Assembly: GCA_014163555.1 (NCBI GenBank)
Contig: JACJGO010000033.1
Location: forward strand, 1 to 42,612
DNA: 42,612 bases
Source of the DNA: Flavisolibacter longurius
GTDB taxonomy: Bacteria; Bacteroidota; Bacteroidia; Chitinophagales; Chitinophagaceae
Reading direction: 5' to 3'
In this document: positions 40,782-42,612 of the stretch, one piece after another
How positions within the stretch are numbered: position 1 is the stretch's first letter
How the letters are laid out: every line of letters begins with the position of its first letter
Notes under the pieces: generated by a model
What the model saw: only the letters and a program-made list of their open reading frames with translations
Told to the model about the DNA's origin: nothing
Databases searched by the model: none
Position numbers and translations under genes: made by a program

Positions 40782-42612
40782 TTATCGGATTAAGAGGCTT
40801 CTGCCGCTTTTCTTAATTACGTTGCCACTATTATCAGTGCATTGCAATATCCACGAATAAGTTTCGGTGGGTTGCGCTACACCTTTGATGGTGCCGTCCC
40901 ATCCTCTTCCAATCTCGTTGGTTTCAAATACCAGTTGTCCCCAGCGGTTGTAAACTTTGAAATAACTCAGCGAGGTAATGTTGTACAGAACAGGTCGCAG
41001 CAGGTCGTTTTCGTTGTTCCTGTTGGGTGTAAAAGCTGTCGGAACAAACACGTTTGTTTCCGGCGTGGTGATGCAATCCTGAAACTGGATCTGAGCGGGG
41101 GTAATGGCCCGGACAGCACAAGATCCATTTTTAATTATTACAGAATACGATCCGCCCACTATAGCATTGTATGTGCGGCCGGTAGCGCCGGTGATTAACG
41201 TATCGTTGAGGTACCACTGGTAAGCCGTGCCTGGGCTGGCTGTTAACGTAATGGAACGTCCGTTACAAACAAGGGGTGGTCCCTGTAACAAGATGGTCCC
41301 CGGTTGTGTTGGAAGGACTGAAACGGTCACTGGTTTTATCGTGAAGCAGCCACCGGAATTGGTTGCTTTGATGAAATATTTTCCGGGTAAAACTGCTGCG
41401 GGATTTGTTACGGCTGTTGTAGCGGTTGTGTCCTGCCAGTAGGTAAAGACAAGGTCCGGCTCAGAGCCACTCGTGATTGAGGCTTCCCGAAGGTTTGTTG
41501 TAGTTCCTGGGCAGACTTTTGCCGGATTAGTAATCACCAGATTCGGGCTGCCGGTTGATTCTTTTACCTCAAAGCTTACTTCAAATTCACATCCCTGGTT
41601 ATCGCGTACGGTTACCTTACGGGAACCGGGTTCCAGATTGGAAAATGTTGATGTGGCTTGGTAGGCACCACCATCCAGTTTGTATTGATAGGGAGATGCG
41701 CCTCCCGATGCTTCAATTTTGACGCTCCCTTTTTCTCTACAGGTTGCATTTGATACCGCTGCTTTGGCTGTTAGGGTAGAATTGGTAATGCCAATCGTAG
41801 CAGATATGGTTTCAGTGCATCCTTCGGCGTCCACAACGGTGATGGTGTATGTCCCTACACCCAATCCGTTGAAGACATTGAGGAATTGTGAAGCTCCCCC
41901 ATTAATGCTGAATTTATAAGGGGATGAACCGCCTGTGGCAAATACAGTGATAATGCCCAGGCTTTGGTTACAGGCAATATTTGAAACCGTTGTGTTGATT
42001 TTAAGGGTTGAGGCAAAAGGTTTCACTACAGCCTTCTTGCTGCTACTTTTACAGCCACCACCATCTTTTACAATGATTGTGTATTCACCTGGCAATAGGT
42101 CCTCAAACGTGTTACTGGTCTGGAAGGTGGTACCGTTATCTTTTGAATACTGATAATTGGTTCCGTTCCCTCCCGATGGGTTTACGATGCTAATCTTCCC
42201 TTTTGAATTGGTACAAGAAAGATCTGCCACTGTTATATCGAATGTGATTGCACTGCCCTGGGTGATGACGGCGGTGTTTTGGGCCTTGCCCTGGCAGGCC
42301 GCCGTAATGATGTCGGCGCTGTACTCGCCGGCTTGCGAGGCCTGGTAGGTGGCAGCTGTTGCCCCCTCGATCTTTTGGCCATTGCGGTACCACTGGTAGG
42401 CGGTGCCGCCACTGACGGTCAGCGTCAGGGTGCTGCCCGGACACAGCGTGCCGCTTTGCGGGGTGATGCTGCCCGAAGGAGCCGAGCCCTGGGTGATGAC
42501 GGCGGTGTTTTGGGCCTTGCCCTGGCAGGCCGCCGTAATGATGTCGGCGCTGTACTCGCCGGCTTGCGAGGCCTGGTAGGTGGCAGCTGTTGCCCCCTCG
42601 ATCTTTTGGCCA
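40782..42612 (-). CDS. T9SS type-B sorting domain adhesin with SprB and Ig-like repeats (5' end beyond window)
   Basis: The frame is open from stop 40782 to the window edge, so only the last 610 residues are seen. Order from the visible N-side: two Ig-like modules (CPGSTLTLTVSGGTAYQWY, then GEYSADIITAACQGKA), then SprB-type repeats (GGSSPYKFSINGG, GVGTYTITVVDAEGC), further Ig-like modules, and a CHU_C type-B sorting domain (NVFVPTAFTPNRNNENDLL, VYNRWGQLVFETN, GWDGTIKG, ETYSWILQC). It is a cell-surface or secreted protein, possibly a gliding adhesin. The SprF-like gene downstream is its probable secretion partner. The first visible repeats are perfect copies with higher GC than the rest. Confidence 0.93.
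   Translation of the reverse strand, partial: GQKIEGATAATYQASQAGEYSADIITAACQGKAQNTAVITQGSAPSGSITPQSGTLCPGSTLTLTVSGGTAYQWYRNGQKIEGATAATYQASQAGEYSADIITAACQGKAQNTAVITQGSAITFDITVADLSCTNSKGKISIVNPSGGNGTNYQYSKDNGTTFQTSNTFEDLLPGEYTIIVKDGGGCKSSSKKAVVKPFASTLKINTTVSNIACNQSLGIITVFATGGSSPYKFSINGGASQFLNVFNGLGVGTYTITVVDAEGCTETISATIGITNSTLTAKAAVSNATCREKGSVKIEASGGASPYQYKLDGGAYQATSTFSNLEPGSRKVTVRDNQGCEFEVSFEVKESTGSPNLVITNPAKVCPGTTTNLREASITSGSEPDLVFTYWQDTTATTAVTNPAAVLPGKYFIKATNSGGCFTIKPVTVSVLPTQPGTILLQGPPLVCNGRSITLTASPGTAYQWYLNDTLITGATGRTYNAIVGGSYSVIIKNGSCAVRAITPAQIQFQDCITTPETNVFVPTAFTPNRNNENDLLRPVLYNITSLSYFKVYNRWGQLVFETNEIGRGWDGTIKGVAQPTETYSWILQCTDNSGNVIKKSGRSLLIR
42256..42612 (-). repeat. Perfect 231-base-period tandem repeat in the adhesin gene
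   Basis: Segment 42256-42381 and segment 42487-42612 are identical base for base, offset by 231 bases (77 codons). The second copy is cut by the window end, so the identity may go on. The DNA is markedly G/C-rich relative to flanking coding sequence. Confidence 0.93.

Overview
The window looks like chromosomal DNA of a Bacteroidota species, most likely of the Chitinophagaceae. Supporting signs are a type IX secretion (T9SS) type-B sorting domain protein followed by a PorP/SprF-like protein, the families DUF4249, DUF2027-Smr and DUF3822, a class III-like poly-HAMP hybrid kinase, and promoters of the Bacteroidota type (TTTG, then TAnnTTTG about 19-21 bases later). I see no phage, integron, transposase or CRISPR array. 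The genus call is an inference from gene content only.

Layout. 1-7450: a GlcNAc-kinase-like ATPase divergent from an S41 protease, then four tiny, very hydrophilic proteins in a row, free-methionine-(R)-sulfoxide reductase, a small exported protein, a lipoprotein of the phytase-esterase-like family, and a CPBP membrane protein. 7460-7851: the RNase P RNA gene on the minus strand, carrying what looks like an interspersed repeat. 7940-11750: DUF1801, DUF2027-Smr, an amino-acid permease and a small membrane protein. 11823-17975: minus-strand housekeeping genes. These are DUF3822-rsmD, then the tightly packed run 5-formyl-THF cyclo-ligase, lpxK, RNase R and polyprenyl synthase. 18040-26373: MATE exporter, folB, trxB, DUF4249 lipoprotein, ABM monooxygenase, SAM hydrolase family, SDR and a penicillin-acylase-type Ntn hydrolase. 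26443-27096: a 33-residue mini-gene with its own terminator, a small ORF with a good promoter, and tRNA-Arg(ACG) with promoter and terminator. 27116-29881: a GH78 alpha-L-rhamnosidase.

30098-38779 is a signalling block: a REC-histidine kinase, a 2049-residue soluble hybrid kinase with ten tandem 92-residue HAMP modules, and a divergent single-domain response regulator that has no ATG, GTG or TTG start ahead of its REC fold. 38921-42612 reads (minus strand) as a partial SprB-repeat/Ig-like surface protein with a CHU_C type-B sorting domain, then PorP/SprF, then a TonB-C-domain protein: a T9SS substrate with its partner genes. The adhesin has a perfect 231-base-period repeat and runs off the window.

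The items most worth a second look are the disordered-protein cluster, the 33-residue mini-gene, the patchwork homogenisation of the HAMP modules, the start-less response regulator and the repeat inside rnpB. I could not show a wholly new system here; every functional call rests on family recognition from sequence.
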